Under the pieces are notes generated by a model. The model ran no database searches. It was not told the origin of the DNA and saw nothing but the letters and a program-made list of their open reading frames with translations. Positions 45,101 through 58,030 of a stretch of DNA of 64,000 nucleotides are shown in pieces; the first letter of the stretch is position 1, and each line of letters starts with the position of its first letter. The DNA comes from Chondrosia reniformis (lineage: Eukaryota; Porifera; Demospongiae; Chondrillida; Chondrillidae). The stretch spans positions 5,940,501-6,004,500 of the forward strand of contig OX359201.1 in assembly GCA_947172415.1 (NCBI GenBank), read 5' to 3'. The position numbers were made by a program, and so were the translations under genes.

Positions 45101-46941
45101 TCAAACTTTGTCTTTGACAACTGGTCAGTTGTAAAGTGTGCAACTCGACTTAATTAAGATACAAATTTACACCATATTAATGTGTTTGTTTCCACTGTCT
45201 CAGCTTGAAGAAGGATCATCGTTTGAGGGAGCTGCCTTGTGCAATACAGACAGGCCAGCTGATCCCTTACAAGCCACTGAAATGGAATATTACTCCTGAG
45301 ACGGCCAACGACATTAAGCAGGCCAAGGAAGAAGTGGACAAGTTTGTGTTAACTAAACTACGCATTAAGCAAGATTGATATGTACTGTATGTACTACATA
45401 TATGTACATATGTATGTAGAGATTGGACAAATGTGTTCTAGTAGTCTTGCCTGCATGCCTACCTTATATAGAAAGTTGTGCACCTCATTAACTTAGGTCC
45501 TACCCATATCACCTCAGTCCTACCCATATCACCTCAGTCCTACCCATATCACCTCAGTCCTACCCATATCACCTCAGTCCTACCCATATCACCTCAGTCC
45601 TACCCATATCACCTCAGTCCTACCCATATCACCTCAGTCCTACCCATATCACCTCAGTCCTACCCATAACACCTCAGTCCTACCCATATCACCTCAGTCC
45701 TACCCATATCACCTCAGTCCTACCCATATTACCTCAGTCCTACCCATATCACTATACGTATGTATGTATATGTATTATATATTTATATTACAAGCTACAT
45801 AGATGTAATGTATATACACATCTTTATGATGTGTTATCCTTCCATAGGCTGATTAATAATTTAGACTTGCAAGTGCTCACTTTTGACAAGTATGGAAAGA
45901 ACTTCATCAAGTCAATGAAGTTATCACCAGATGCCTTTCTCCAACAAGCTATCCAGCTAGCCTATTATAGGTGAGGGTTACACTCTGAAGCAGATTTCAA
46001 TTTCAAATTCAATATTAAGCAACTTGGTGTGAAAAGATGCTTTCCTAAAACTTGGTGCAATCAATGTTTGTATATAAAAATGCTAATCTTAGTTGTAATT
46101 ATTGTCCTGTACAGGCGTCATGGCTCTGCAGCAGCTGTATATGAAAGTGCTTCCACACGTAAATTCAAATATGGCCGCACAGAAACCATTCGATCTCAGA
46201 ACCCAGATTCGTTGGCCTTCTTTCAAGTAATGGATGATCAGAACATTTCAGTAAGTCCTTCCAAGTCCATTTGCATCATGAAGCTTCTCCTTTATCAATT
46301 GTACATAGAAACAAGATAAACTGAAAGCCTTTAAACAAGCTATACGTTACCATGTTTGGTACACAAGAGAGGTGAGTTGTGACAGATAGTGTTGTGTTGT
46401 GATGTGATGTGGTGATCTGTACTGATTTGTGCTACACAGGCTGTAAATGCTCAAGGAGTTGACAGACATTTGTTGGGAATGAAACTGCTGGCTGATGAGA
46501 ATGGTATTGAATTGCCTTCTCTTTACACTGATCCAGCCTACACAAGAAGCCTAACTCATGGACTGTCCACTAGTCAGGTTTGTGTGGATTGCATTCAGTG
46601 TATGTGTGTATGTCTATGTGTGGATGTGTGGATGTGTGTGTGATAGCAATCAAACACAATTACTTAACAGGAAGTCCCTTTGAGTTTCTTATATTCACTT
46701 CAAGCCTCATCCTCCTCTATTTTAGGTCCCTGTTCCTTTTGATGTTGTTCTAAGCTTTGGTCCCACAGCTGAATCAGGTTACGGTGTCTGTTACAACCCT
46801 AGGGAGGAGAAGATTATCTTTAGCATCAGCTCCTTCAATTCATTCCCAGACACTAATTCTTTGGCTTTGGGACACAAAATTATTCAGGCTTTGAAAGATA
46901 TTAAGGAACTTTTGGAAACAACAGTCATTTCCAAGCTTTAA
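42194..46941 (+). CDS. CRAT: Carnitine O-acyltransferase (CRAT/CROT type) with peroxisomal SKL tail
   Basis: Thirteen exons: 42194-42457, 42925-43047, 43530-43579, 43639-43795, 44048-44234, 44424-44626, 45023-45123, 45204-45347, 45848-45970, 46115-46250, 46309-46371, 46440-46577, 46726-46941; phases agree (634 aa; human CRAT 626). It moves acyl groups between CoA and carnitine. Family landmarks: [35 protein letters not shown] across the first splice, SNRWFD, catalytic His in [10 protein letters not shown] (about residue 343), [24 protein letters not shown] and SGYGVCYNP. It ends TTVISKL, a canonical PTS1 peroxisomal signal; no mitochondrial presequence is obvious. The residue after GYGVCYNP, Met in mammalian CRAT and acyl-length determining, is Arg here. 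The donor after 45347 (gt/gttaac) is weak. Start chosen at the first ATG; an upstream in-frame GTG is not needed. Confidence 0.92.
42704..42892. repeat. 17-bp minisatellite, about 11 units, in the CRAT first intron
   Basis: Unit acctgataatgtatcat with cat/cgt variants. Ends about 30 bp before the acceptor of exon 42925. Confidence 0.93.
43153..43341 (+). repeat. Dispersed repeat R1, copy e
   Basis: Nearly full-length copy of the 79-283 element in CRAT intron 2. It shares all landmarks, including ttcatcagtg, ctgggaattcc and tcttcttgact. Confidence 0.75.
45496..45751. repeat. 20-bp minisatellite, about 12 units, in a CRAT intron
   Basis: Unit tcctacccatatcacctcag, nearly invariant. In the intron between exons 45204-45347 and 45848-45970. 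Confidence 0.95.
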
Positions 46942-47108
46942 AGATTACTAATTTCATAGGAAACTGTATGTACATAACTATAGAAAAAAATTGTACTTGT
47001 ATATTACTTTTTTTGAACGTATAGAGTTATCAATGCTCTCGACGATTTTCATTAAATCTTCAATGAATTACACAAATGAAAACAAATAGTTCTGTTTGCA
47101 ACAGTTCC

Positions 47109-47980
<872 letters not shown>

Positions 47981-48076
47981 TTTCTTCAACGCTACACGTG
48001 TATCCACAATGAACTGAGCATGCTCAATAACAAATGTAAACACGCGGGAAATTCGTTTTTTGTCATTTGAAATTGG
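47981..48076. promoter_or_regulatory. 96-bp bidirectional promoter, RPS5 / ERI2-like
   Basis: Only 96 bp separate the two start codons. Contains CACGTG (47995-48000) and an E2F-like GCGGGAAA (48044-48051). No TATA box recognised. Confidence 0.6.
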
Positions 48077-50583
48077 ATGTCATCCCGTACAAAGCAATTA
48101 GCCAAGTACGTACTTCTTCCTTGCTTTTATCTAATCGTTTGTATTAAATTATATTTTTCATCGTCTACAGAAAACTTGGAATTTTATCAAAAGAGAATGT
48201 GACATTTAACGCTAAAAGGAACCGAAAAGGTTTTAATTTCTATTATTCTATTGTACACAAAACTTTATCTTTTCAATCTTTCAATTGTAGATCAAGTGTT
48301 TTCCTATATCGTGATTATTGACTTTGAAGCAACTTGTTGGGAAGAGAGAAGAAGAGGACAAACTCAAGAAATTAGTCAGTTTGTTTGAGAGTAAAATAAC
48401 ACAGACTAATCATTCCATACAAGTGTATGTTATAAATGAAAATGTATTAATTTTTAATGTAACATCTTTTGCTTTGTTGTAATGTAATTTTTGATGTTTG
48501 TACAGTTGAATTTCCTGCTGTCCTTCTAAGCCTATCTACGGGTGAAATTGAGAGGGAATTTCACCAATATGTCCAGCCGCAAGAATGTCCAATCCTGAGT
48601 GTATTCTGTACTGAACTAACTGGGATAACTCAAGTAAATCCACCCCTGTAATTTTGCAAAATAAAACTTAACTATGTTATATTGCTCAAGGATAAGGTCG
48701 ATGGGGGAGTGCCTCTGGGGGTGTGTCTAAAGCTGTTCTCTCAGTGGGTGTGTGACCTGGAGAAGGAGAAGGGAATTGTGCTCGCAAATCCTCAAGTTGC
48801 TCATGAAAACAAACAGACATCCAACCAACAGACCAAGTTAGCAGCTATAGCCACCTGGACAGGTACATATACGTACATGTGTGTGTACAACGAGAACAGC
48901 ATTTGTGGGAAATTACATGTTTGGATGGATTATATTTTATTTTCCTTGAATGTAAAAAGGACATTGTTCTAGATCAGTTCCTTTCTCTATACAATTCTTA
49001 TAATGGAGATGTTTATTTATTCTTATAATGGAGATATTTATTTATTCTTATAATGGAGATGTTTATTTATTCTTATAATGGAGATATTTATTTATTCTTA
49101 TAATGGAGATATTTATTTATTCTTATAATGGAGATGTTTATCTATAGCCAGATGACATTGTATTTATTATTCTCTTAAAAAGATTGGGACTTGAGTGTGT
49201 GTCTGCATTATGAATGTCTCAGAAAACATATAAAGAAATTGGCCTTTTTCAATCTTTGGATTGATCTGAAAGTTACGTACAAGCAGTTTTATGATCGTAA
49301 ACCAATGGGTCTGAATGGAGCTCTTGAAGATTTGGGCTTAAACTTCAAAGGCAGAGAACATTCAGGTATATTTGGAGTCTACAGTTTGAGTTGAAAGATG
49401 TCTTGAAGATGAACATTTTTGTCTTCACCGTGACAGGTATTGATGATGCTCGTAACACTGCTAAGCTATGCTACAGATTGGTCTGCGATGGCTGTCAGCT
49501 CAAAATAACAAAATGTCTTGAAAAGTCTCAAGCAAGTGCTGTTACAATATATTGCTACTATAATTGTAAATAAAACACATTGCATGCCTAAAACTATTTT
49601 CTGCATAACATTGTGGACTGAACTGTAGTATGCAGGCTTTAATTATATTGTTACTAATGCTCAGCTACTTGTACTATATCATTAAGGTTACCACATCAAA
49701 ATTTTAAGGATGTCCACACTCTAATTCATACTCGTTTGACATGTTGCAGTTTTCTGTGTAGATTTTCCAAACAACATTGAGACCACCTTCAAATGTTCCA
49801 GCTCTTGTAAGATCACCTCATCAGACGTGCCTTTTATCCAGTAAACAGGAAGTGACTGACAGCAGCAAAGAAAATTCTTGTTGCGACAAGGATTCTGTCC
49901 TTCCACAAGAAGAGCAAAATGACAGTCTAAACTCATCTGGTGACAGTGCATTTCTTAATGGGATATCTGCACAGTTGGACTTCAGTTCTGAAGGACTGGA
50001 CACGCCCCTTCCAAATAAGGGAGACAACCCCTTGGAGCCTTTCAAGAAGCCTACAATTGTACCAGCTAAAAGAACTCCCAATTTTAAAGAACATTCTAAC
50101 AGTTTACTAAACTGTGGATCATGTGGTGGACGTCAGTGCAAGCATGCCTTCCTCTCCAGAGAGGCTTATTCTATTTCCTCTCTCTGCTCAAACCCATCTC
50201 ATCCTTCTTCCTTTAAATCAACAGCAGCACCCAGCAAGACAGAGAAGAGAGCCCTACTCCAAAGTAGTTCCTTGACTATCCAGTCACCTCTCTCTGCTAC
50301 TCTCTCAAGAGGACAGGTCTTCCAGCCTCCCTCCTTTGGGACTGTCACCCCACCCACCACCCATGGGGGCCCTTTGGTAGGTGGTCCATCAGTAAAGGTG
50401 ACTCCTCCAATGTGCCATTGTGGGAAACGCACCAAGCAAAAGATGGTCACCTCTCCTGGACCCAACGAAGGGCGCATGTTCTTCTCTTGTGGGCACAGGC
50501 AAGGCTGTGGTTATTTCAAATGGCAAAGCCAACTATTAGAGATTGTAAACCGGCCTTCATTGCACTCTGAATATGAGGCATAG
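48077..50583 (+). CDS. ERI2: ERI2-like 3'-5' exonuclease with C-terminal GRF zinc finger
   Basis: Exons 48077-48105, 48171-48229, 48291-48374, 48506-48633, 48691-48862, 49183-49365, 49437-49524, 49782-50583; 514 aa. It is a DEDDh nuclease of the ERI1 family: Exo I IIDFEATCW (about 38-46), then EFPAVLLSLSTGEIEREF, HQYVQPQE and TELTGITQ, ending in Exo III with GREHSGIDDARNTA (His and Asp). The last exon carries a Ser/Pro-rich low-complexity stretch and a zf-GRF (about 459-497; CHCGKRTKQ, PGPNEGRMFFSC, GCGYFKW), the combination typical of ERI2. It probably trims RNA 3' ends; the substrate is unknown. The join 49524/49782 is the least certain; an alternative acceptor upstream of 49764 gives a slightly longer product. 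It ends 175 bp from the stop of the convergent T-box gene. Confidence 0.9.
48991..49146. repeat. 25-bp minisatellite, about six units, in an ERI2 intron
   Basis: Unit tataatggagatatttattt plus attct, alternating gatgtt and gatatt. It ends about 40 bp before the acceptor of exon 49183. Confidence 0.9.
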
Positions 50584-50758
50584 AGTGTAATATTTTTATG
50601 TACTACATTTGAAATTATTACAATTGGATCAGCAATTTTCATGAGTTCATAATGTACAAAGAAATAATAATAGATATCTATGTACACACAGCATGCTTGT
50701 TAAATAATGTTTAGGAAAGTTGATGTTTAGACTTTAAAAATGTATATGCATTGTGTAA

Positions 50759-53076
50759 CTAAACAAAAACATCGTCTTTTTCTGTGAGAGTGTTCACCAA
50801 TGGCTTGACAGGACTGAGGAAGGAGTCACTTCCTGCATGAAAGCTATAGGAACATGCTCTGAGGTAGGGCTCCGAGAAGGAGTCTGAAGGATCAAAGGAA
50901 GGGAGAGGGGCTACAAGGTCATGATTGTAGAGGCTGTGAAGGTCCTGTGAATAGCATATCTGAGTTGTTACTAAGGTGTTGTAGCCGAGATCTGTGAAGT
51001 CCCATGGCATTTCCTGGTAATTGTCTTGTTTTGGGCAGGAGTGAAATCTGGATCTGTTTGGACAAGAGGAGGTGGGCAAGTTGGAGGTTCTCTCTCTTGC
51101 AGTGTCACCTTCACTTTCAAACCCTACAAGTAAGCACAAACACTGTTACCATGACGACATATGTAACACATACAAAGGTGAAGATTGATGTGTAAATGAT
51201 GTAAATAAATGTATTATATTTGACTCTACAACATAATTTTCCCATGAGATTGAACATTTAAACCTAAAGGTATCTGTTCATCATGTATATATATAACAAT
51301 CAATCCTTATCAGTACATATATATATTAGATATAGCTTAGTCATCCAACTCCATATAGATGCATGCATTCCTGATTCTTTACCTGACTCAATGCTTGTCA
51401 GACTGTTGCAGGTGCTCCTTGGGCTACTGGATGGGGAGACGGAGCCAAGCATTACTACCTTCTCCATTGTGGTAGACAGAGACTTGGTTCTCTTCACATG
51501 GCCTCCACATTCTCCTCTCGTAGACTCTTCTCTGAAAGCTTTGGCATATGGGTTGTTCTCTATCTTTAGTTGGGTCATCTAATATATACAATTTAGAGAT
51601 TAATTATAGAATAATGAGAAACTTAATTTAGAGAACATGTAATAGATTTCAAAGAGAGCTGAATAAATATAAATTGACTCTGTCATTAGGAAATTATCAA
51701 ATGATGTTGTACTGTTATTGTTAAGGGATAAAATCCAGACAGTCAATCAGTTTTATGGTTTGATACACATACATATATAGGGTTGTTATAATATTAATAT
51801 AACAGTTAATAAAAGAGTAATATTAATTTAACTTTACATAATACCTGGTCCAGTAATATATAAAGTTTCTATTTAGATATTTAGATACAATTCCTTTAAA
51901 GAGCATCTAACACTCATACCTTTTCATTCTGGTAAGCTGTGACAGCCATAAAACTAGTCTCTGGGAAACTGAATGACTTTTCTAATCCTCTTTCTTCATC
52001 ATAAATGGTAATACAAGGAAGATACTTTTGCATTGAGTGAAGAACCATCTGTATAAAATATATAGGAACAAAATGAAGGTCTAAAAGTATACATGAAAAA
52101 CCTATTACACCATTTCCTACATGCTATGCCTACTCTGTAAAAAAGCCTATAGGGAACTAAACCCATGCATGCCTAATGAACAACACATGTCAAGAGTGTA
52201 GAACTATATGTGTACATGATTATCACTTACACGATCGCTTGTCTTATCCAGTGGCAGGTCTCCCTTTGTGTTTGTAAGTTTGATGAACTTGAAAGATAAT
52301 GGTTTCTTCATCAAGTGACATCCACTATTGGGGCAGTCGGGATAAGTGTAGGTACACGACAAGTGTTCCTTTAGCTTGTCAGCTGTTCCTGACACCACCC
52401 AATGGTCACCTGAAAACTTGTATCTAAGGTTGTCTGATGGAGGGATCGCCAACTTGATAGAGTATTTCCGGCCGGGATCCAAACCAGATAAAGAGATTTG
52501 AATTGTGGGGAACATTCGTCTTCCATTTTTGGTAATGACCATTTCTGTGCCAATTTCACTGAATTTCTGCCAAAGGTCTCTATTCTCCAGATACACCTGC
52601 CATGCTCCAACGCTACCATCGCCGTAGCTTTCAGCCCTGCTGAAGGGTGACGAATTTCTAAATCTCTTTCGAAACAATTTGTGGTTGGAACTGATTGGTG
52701 ATCTTCGCCTGGATCCAGGGGAGGGAAATTCGATCATACTATCGTCCGAATCGTCATTTCTAAAAAGTTCGGAATAAGATTCCTTTGACGTGATTGGTGT
52801 GTTGCAGCACCTTTTCGTCCATTTAGCAATAGCCATTCTCGGTTCCAAATTTTCTCTGAGTGACATATCTTCTATATTGAGGTTGGATACGCTGGTTGGC
52901 CGATGGGCGCCAGTTTCATCACTACCTGTCACATCGTCCGCCGTTTTCGTCAATAAAAATGCAGTTGAGACGGCTGCAGTTATTTTCTGTGGGTCGAGCA
53001 AAGGGATCCAGCTGTCTTCTGAATCACTCATCCGATAGATTGGAGCTGAACGCTTAAGGGAAAACAGTTTTAGCAT
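50759..53076 (-). CDS. Divergent T-box transcription factor 1
   Basis: Exons 53076-52231, 52048-51920, 51578-51383, 51123-50759; 511 aa (496 if the second ATG, 53031, is used). The T-box DNA-binding domain (about 159-343) starts YLENRDLWQKFSEIGTEMVI and has TKNGRRMFP, KFIKLTN, VLHSMQKYLPC, FMAVTAYQNEKMTQLKI and NNPYAKAFRE. It departs from the usual core in several places: CHLMKKPLSF where most have an HWM motif, and MQKYLPC where most have MHKYQPR. Ser-rich regions flank it, and the C-terminus is short with no recognised repression or activation motif. Orthology to a named T-box class cannot be decided by eye. It faces a second T-box gene at 54013. Confidence 0.9.
52096..52166 (+). repeat. 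Dispersed repeat R1, truncated copy
   Basis: Contains catttcctacatgctatgcc and agcctatagggaactaaacc; the rest of the element is missing. Lies in the first T-box 1 intron. Confidence 0.6.
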
Positions 53077-54012
53077 AAGACAACCGAAGTAGCTTCGCGA
53101 TTAATTTATGCATGTGGGCGTGGCGTAGCCTATACAGGCTTAAATCATTATCATGTATTTGGCGCTAATGTGATTTTATGCGTGCAAAAACAACTTTGGA
53201 ATACCAAATAAGAGTTCAGTTAACACTTAAAAGAGTAAATTTCGACAGCTTTCACGTATCTCACTCTTAATTGAATCCATCTACTGCAGACTGATATGAA
53301 ACGTATTGCATGACTACTGAGTGCAGGACATGCAACTGTATCATTGTAAATAAAATTTCAATCTAGCCAAGGAATACTTTCTTTTCGTTACATATTAGCT
53401 TCAATCAGCAAATGTCATTTTTCCACTGATGCATTTGATAATTGTCATAATGTAATTAAGAGGAAAAATTGCATGTTGACAAATAAATCTATAGGTAATA
53501 CATAGTCTATTATACTTGAAAGATAATGAACCTATATATATGTCGCAATTATAACATATTCAGCATTTATATAACTGATATTAACTGAAGCAGATAGCCA
53601 CTGGCTATACATCTGCATAATGCAGCTTATTTAATAACTGGCTAGAAGATTTGATATCCTAAGTGTTGTAAATGATTCATTTTCATTTGTAATTTGCAAA
53701 TGTTTGAGGAGTCGAAATGAATTGGTGCATTTTCATTTACACCAGTACATTAATGGCAACCTAGTTTTAAAGATTATTTCCGTTTTTTTACGGAATCCAT
53801 TTCCCGTATATTGATAATTAAGCTCCACCCCCGACACCTCTACCTGTAGCGTTCCTTTCACACTCCAAGCACCGTTGATTGTGCGAATCTGGTGAGCTAC
53901 ACGTTCCTGACAGCATCAGTGCTAACGACTGCAATTTGTCCGCAACGATCAAGAGAAGTAATATTCAGAATCAAAAATCTTACAGCCAGCAGCTCCATTA
54001 CCACGAATCCAA
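53077..54012. promoter_or_regulatory. Shared upstream region of two head-to-head T-box genes
   Basis: 936 bp between the start codons. AT-rich, with a GC-richer 150 bp next to T-box 2 that is probably its 5' UTR. I see no T half-site palindrome (TCACACCT type) and no CACGTG. Any shared enhancer here would act on both genes. Confidence 0.45.
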
Positions 54013-56882
54013 ATGGCCCAAGTCTCTCCTGTTCAGTGCGTGTCTACGATGTCCAAGAGAGTAGAAAATTGGGAAGAGAATATGAACCCGCAGCTAGGAA
54101 GCAATTACGCCATTGAAGAAGCAACTGAGCACAGAGAAATACTGCAGTGTAAGACCTACACAATGACGACGGGAACGGACGAATCCGCGAGTCACCCGGG
54201 ATCGCCAACGGAACCGCACAATTGCCGCACTAGCACTCTCGTCATAACCGCCTATGAGGGTCAAGACCACCAGCGCCCCCTGCCAAGCATCCAGCAGCCA
54301 GCCCCTCCCGGCCAAGTCTTTAACCCTTCCATATCAGATCAGCCCTCTTGTATAGCCTCAGGAGAAGGAGGAGCCAGTCTGCCCCTCCCCAGTCCGATGA
54401 GTGAGGAAGCGTCTGTTCCTCCACCTCCATATGGTAGCACTGAAGTTGTGACTCAGATGAATACCTGCTGCAAGCAAAACAAGTCACCTGTCTCAGCCAC
54501 CATCCACTGCAACGAGGGCGATATCCACATGCAACTGGAGAACCAGGACCTGTGGCTCAAGTTCCATTCAGTGGACACTGAGATGATCATAACAAAGTCA
54601 GGAAGGTGAGTAATAAAGTTTGACCTTTAAGAGGTCATGAAGCTACTTCCCAATGCATAATAAGATGTAGTTGGCAGATGTAAGGCTTGCAGATGTATTG
54701 TCTATATATGTACATTCTACCTCATGCCTTGCAGTAGGTGTTGATTGCTCAAGTTAAGTCACAACATATTTAGATTACAATCAACTGAGCTAGCCATGCT
54801 CATTTAGACATTATCATCCTCCTTCACCTCATTATTAAATGCCTTCACTTAACAGCAATTTGTATAAATGTCAATATCTCCAAAAGGTTGCATTGACTGT
54901 CTGTGGTCCCAAGTGACTCACCATCACCAATGACAACATAGACAGAACAACTTACAACCATTTAAATATACTCAATGTTGATCAGTTACATGGATCTTAG
55001 TAGTCTTGGTACATATATAGCCCAGAGAAGGCTTTGGACACATTAGTGTGTAATGCATTCCAGTGATTATTCACTTCTTCATAAGTATAATAAATATATC
55101 AATTTTACTATTTGTAATAGAGTAAGGATTCCTTCTAACTGTGTTGAACCTATCTTTTGAAAGGAACATCTTTCAACTTTTAGAGCATCTTTATTTTACT
55201 ATTTGTCTGATGTTCTTTAGGAGGATGTTTCCCGGTTTGTCTGTGTCTGTGTGGGGATTGGAGTCCGATGTCAAGTACACCGTTCAGTGTGAAATGGTCC
55301 CTACATCCAACAATCGCTTCAAGTACATCAACTCCAAGTGGACCACTGTAGGCAAGGCAGAGGTTCACGACTCAGAGACACTCACCTTCCAACACCAGGA
55401 TTCCCCAGCCAGTGGAAAGCAGTGGATGAGAGACAGGATATCTTTCAAGAAGATAAAACTGACTAATGACAAGAATAGCAAAAAGGGATATGTAAGTTAA
55501 TAATTTGCATGACCTTTGCATCAAGATAGCTATTTTTAAACCATTATTATAATTGTAAGATAGTTTAAATTGTCTTCATTGACTGGACAGCCATCTTTAT
55601 GTGCATTCATAAGATATTTAGATGCATGTTTAGATTATTAATGCATATTACCTAATTTGTTTAACAAATGTTAAGTAAGTATATGTATGCATAATCCATT
55701 TCCTGTAGGTATGGTGGGAACATGTATATGGGACCAAAGATACATACAAATATATAGAATAGACTATTGTCCTATATATATGGAACCTTTATATATGTAT
55801 AATATCTTAACATTGTCTCCCTTTAAATTAAATATATAGGTTGTGTTGAACTCTATGCACAGATACCAGCCTAGGATCTATGTCTTCAAGCATTTGAGCA
55901 GAAAGGAGATGGAGAAGGTCTATTCTGTTGATTTCCCCCAGACTCAGTTTGTAGCAGTGACTGCATACCAGAATGATCTAGTAAGCACTTGTCAGAACCT
56001 TGACCTCGTGCTCATGCAACTCAATGTTTTCATAGGCCATTGTCTCCTCATTATATCCATCTATCTAGTATAGGCTATATATATAGTATAGGCCATGTAT
56101 ATATCCATCTATCTAATAGGCCATGTATATCTTTTCTATTCTTGATGTGCATAATACATACATATGCTAAACCATGCATACTGTATATTACCTGCATTTG
56201 AATTACAGGTGACACAACTCAAGATTGACAACAATCCATTTGCAAAGGCCTTTCGTGAGTCTTCAGAGGATATGTAAGTTGAATTAAAATGTATGGAAAA
56301 GAATTTATATATGATATACGTATGATACATGCTCTATACCTATGCATATGTCTTTATTAATGAAATCCATCATATATATACACCTGTTTTGTATACAGGC
56401 CTTATGGATACGCTACAAATGGTGTGATGATGACCAACCCCTGGGGGGGACACTTGGGGTCACCTGCAGAGTACACGCCTCTCTCCCCCATCTCCCCACT
56501 TCCTCAATTTGGAATGGCTTTTGGACCATGGGACTCCAACAATCGGTCACCTATCTCCCCAAGCAGCACAAACACAAAGAAAGAGAGGTCTATCGCCCCC
56601 TGGCAGTTAATGCCACTCGAGAGCCCTCTATCTGCCACTGGAAGCCACTCCCCCTTTGTGTTCCCACACATGTCAGCTGCCGCCAATTGTGAAGACATGA
56701 GAAACACAGTCCAGGGACATTGGGTGACAGGAAGTCCCTCACTTCCGGCCCTCACCTCACTTCCTGTCAACTCGTGTGCTACACTTCCTGGTGGCAGAGT
56801 TCATCAATCCCATCTCCAGATCAGTGTAAACACTTCCCCTAGTGTTCATCCTATGCAGCAAACGACTCCTCAAATGAACTGA
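54013..56882 (+). CDS. Divergent T-box transcription factor 2
   Basis: Exons 54013-54605, 55221-55491, 55840-55980, 56209-56273, 56399-56882; 517 aa. The N-terminus is Ser/Pro/Gln-rich and Gly-containing. The T-box (about 171-356) shows LENQDLWLKF, ITKSGRRMFPGLSV, PASGKQWMRDRISFKKIKLT, VVLNSMHRYQPRIYV, FVAVTAYQNDLVTQLKI and NNPFAKAFRE. It keeps the canonical WMR and RYQPR positions and is thus closer to the T-box consensus than its neighbour. The C-terminus is rich in Ser/Pro (SPISPSSTNTKK, LPALTSLPVNS). Intron positions within the T-box appear equivalent to those of T-box 1 (before the VLNSM segment and before the TQLKI segment), supporting an old tandem-inverted duplication; T-box 2 has one extra intron, next to RRMFP. 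Confidence 0.9.
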
Positions 56883-57329
56883 ACATAACTTACTATATAC
56901 AATAGAACACCTACATCTATGTATGTATACTATATAGTGTATTTTACCTCTTGTATATATATATATATATTATACATCAATAATATTGCACTGTATATAT
57001 GGCCAACTAAGTATATATTGCCGTACACGTGATTTGGGAAATATTTGTGAGATAAATTTTGCATTGATATATTTTTTATGTACATTTAGTCCTCCAACTT
57101 TATCAAACACCAACATATGAAGCTAATACTTGATGTCAGCAACATTTCCAAAGTGTTTTTGAAATTTTAATTTATGTTCATATTTGCCCTATATCACCCC
57201 ATACATAAATACGTTTATACAGCTAGGAATTCTGAATTCACACAGACGCCTAGTTGAAATATCGATTACAGACATTAATATCGTACAGGTGATAAATATC
57301 GGATTTCGCAATATCACTAAATTTCTGCA
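56883..57329. other. Spacer after T-box 2
   Basis: AT-rich sequence with a short (ta) microsatellite near 56958. Presumably contains the T-box 2 polyadenylation site. No gene. Confidence 0.4.
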
Positions 57330-58030
57330 TCATGAAAAGTCGCTCTCCTCTCTCCATCGAGATACATACACGCTTTTATCCATTTTCCACAGTTTTAAGA
57401 TGTATTGGAAATACTGCGTATGTGTGTAAAATTGCTTAGAACGATTCACCGGTCTGGAATTAAAGTGTAATAAATTGTCGATTTCTCGAAAATAATTGGG
57501 ATCAGAAAAGTCGTTTTCCTCGCCCCATCAAGACACTTACAGGAATTTTTCCGCTTTCCCCAGTTTTCAGATGAACCACAAATACTGCCTATGTCTTTAC
57601 ACATGCTTGAAACAATTCACTGATCTGGAAATAACGAGAAATATACATATGTATTTAAAAGGGCGCCAACCACAACCGTTTTCTTTGGACAAAAACATCA
57701 TTTAAATAGAAGCGAAAAACTTTATATAGTAGGCCTACCTGAACACATCTCTATGGTGGTAGCGGTTCCCATAGAGGTTGGTAGTGCTTAGACTCTGAAG
57801 CTGTCTCCTAATCGGTTGGTGCCATAGAGACGTGCTCACCAATAATCCGAATATCGGGGTAGTTCCACGTAATGTGGGATTGGCATCTGATATCTCAAGA
57901 TTCATATGAGTCGGCCATATCGAGAAGAACTGGTTCTTCTCACGTAAGTGACACCCAAAGTTCAACTCGGCAATAATTTCCTTTGGCAGATTCGATAAGC
58001 TGAATGTTACCACCAATCCCAGCCTCTGAG
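57330..58030. repeat. Array-flanking repeat block, copy 1
   Basis: Two tandem, diverged copies of a roughly 150-bp unit begin at about 57330 and 57500 (catcatgaaaagtcgctctcc against gatcagaaaagtcgttttcc). A block at 57727-57985 follows that recurs in the same orientation at 60324-60562. The minus strand of that block is open for 108 codons (REKNQFFSIWPTHM, RRQLQSLSTTNLYGNRYHHR), but the second copy has an internal deletion, so I treat it as non-coding repeat or a decayed mobile element. Confidence 0.6.

Noticed and set aside
49777-50583. Independent gene encoding only the GRF zinc finger region
   Set aside because: There is no ATG near its start and it continues in phase from the exonuclease exons, which together reproduce the ERI2 domain order.
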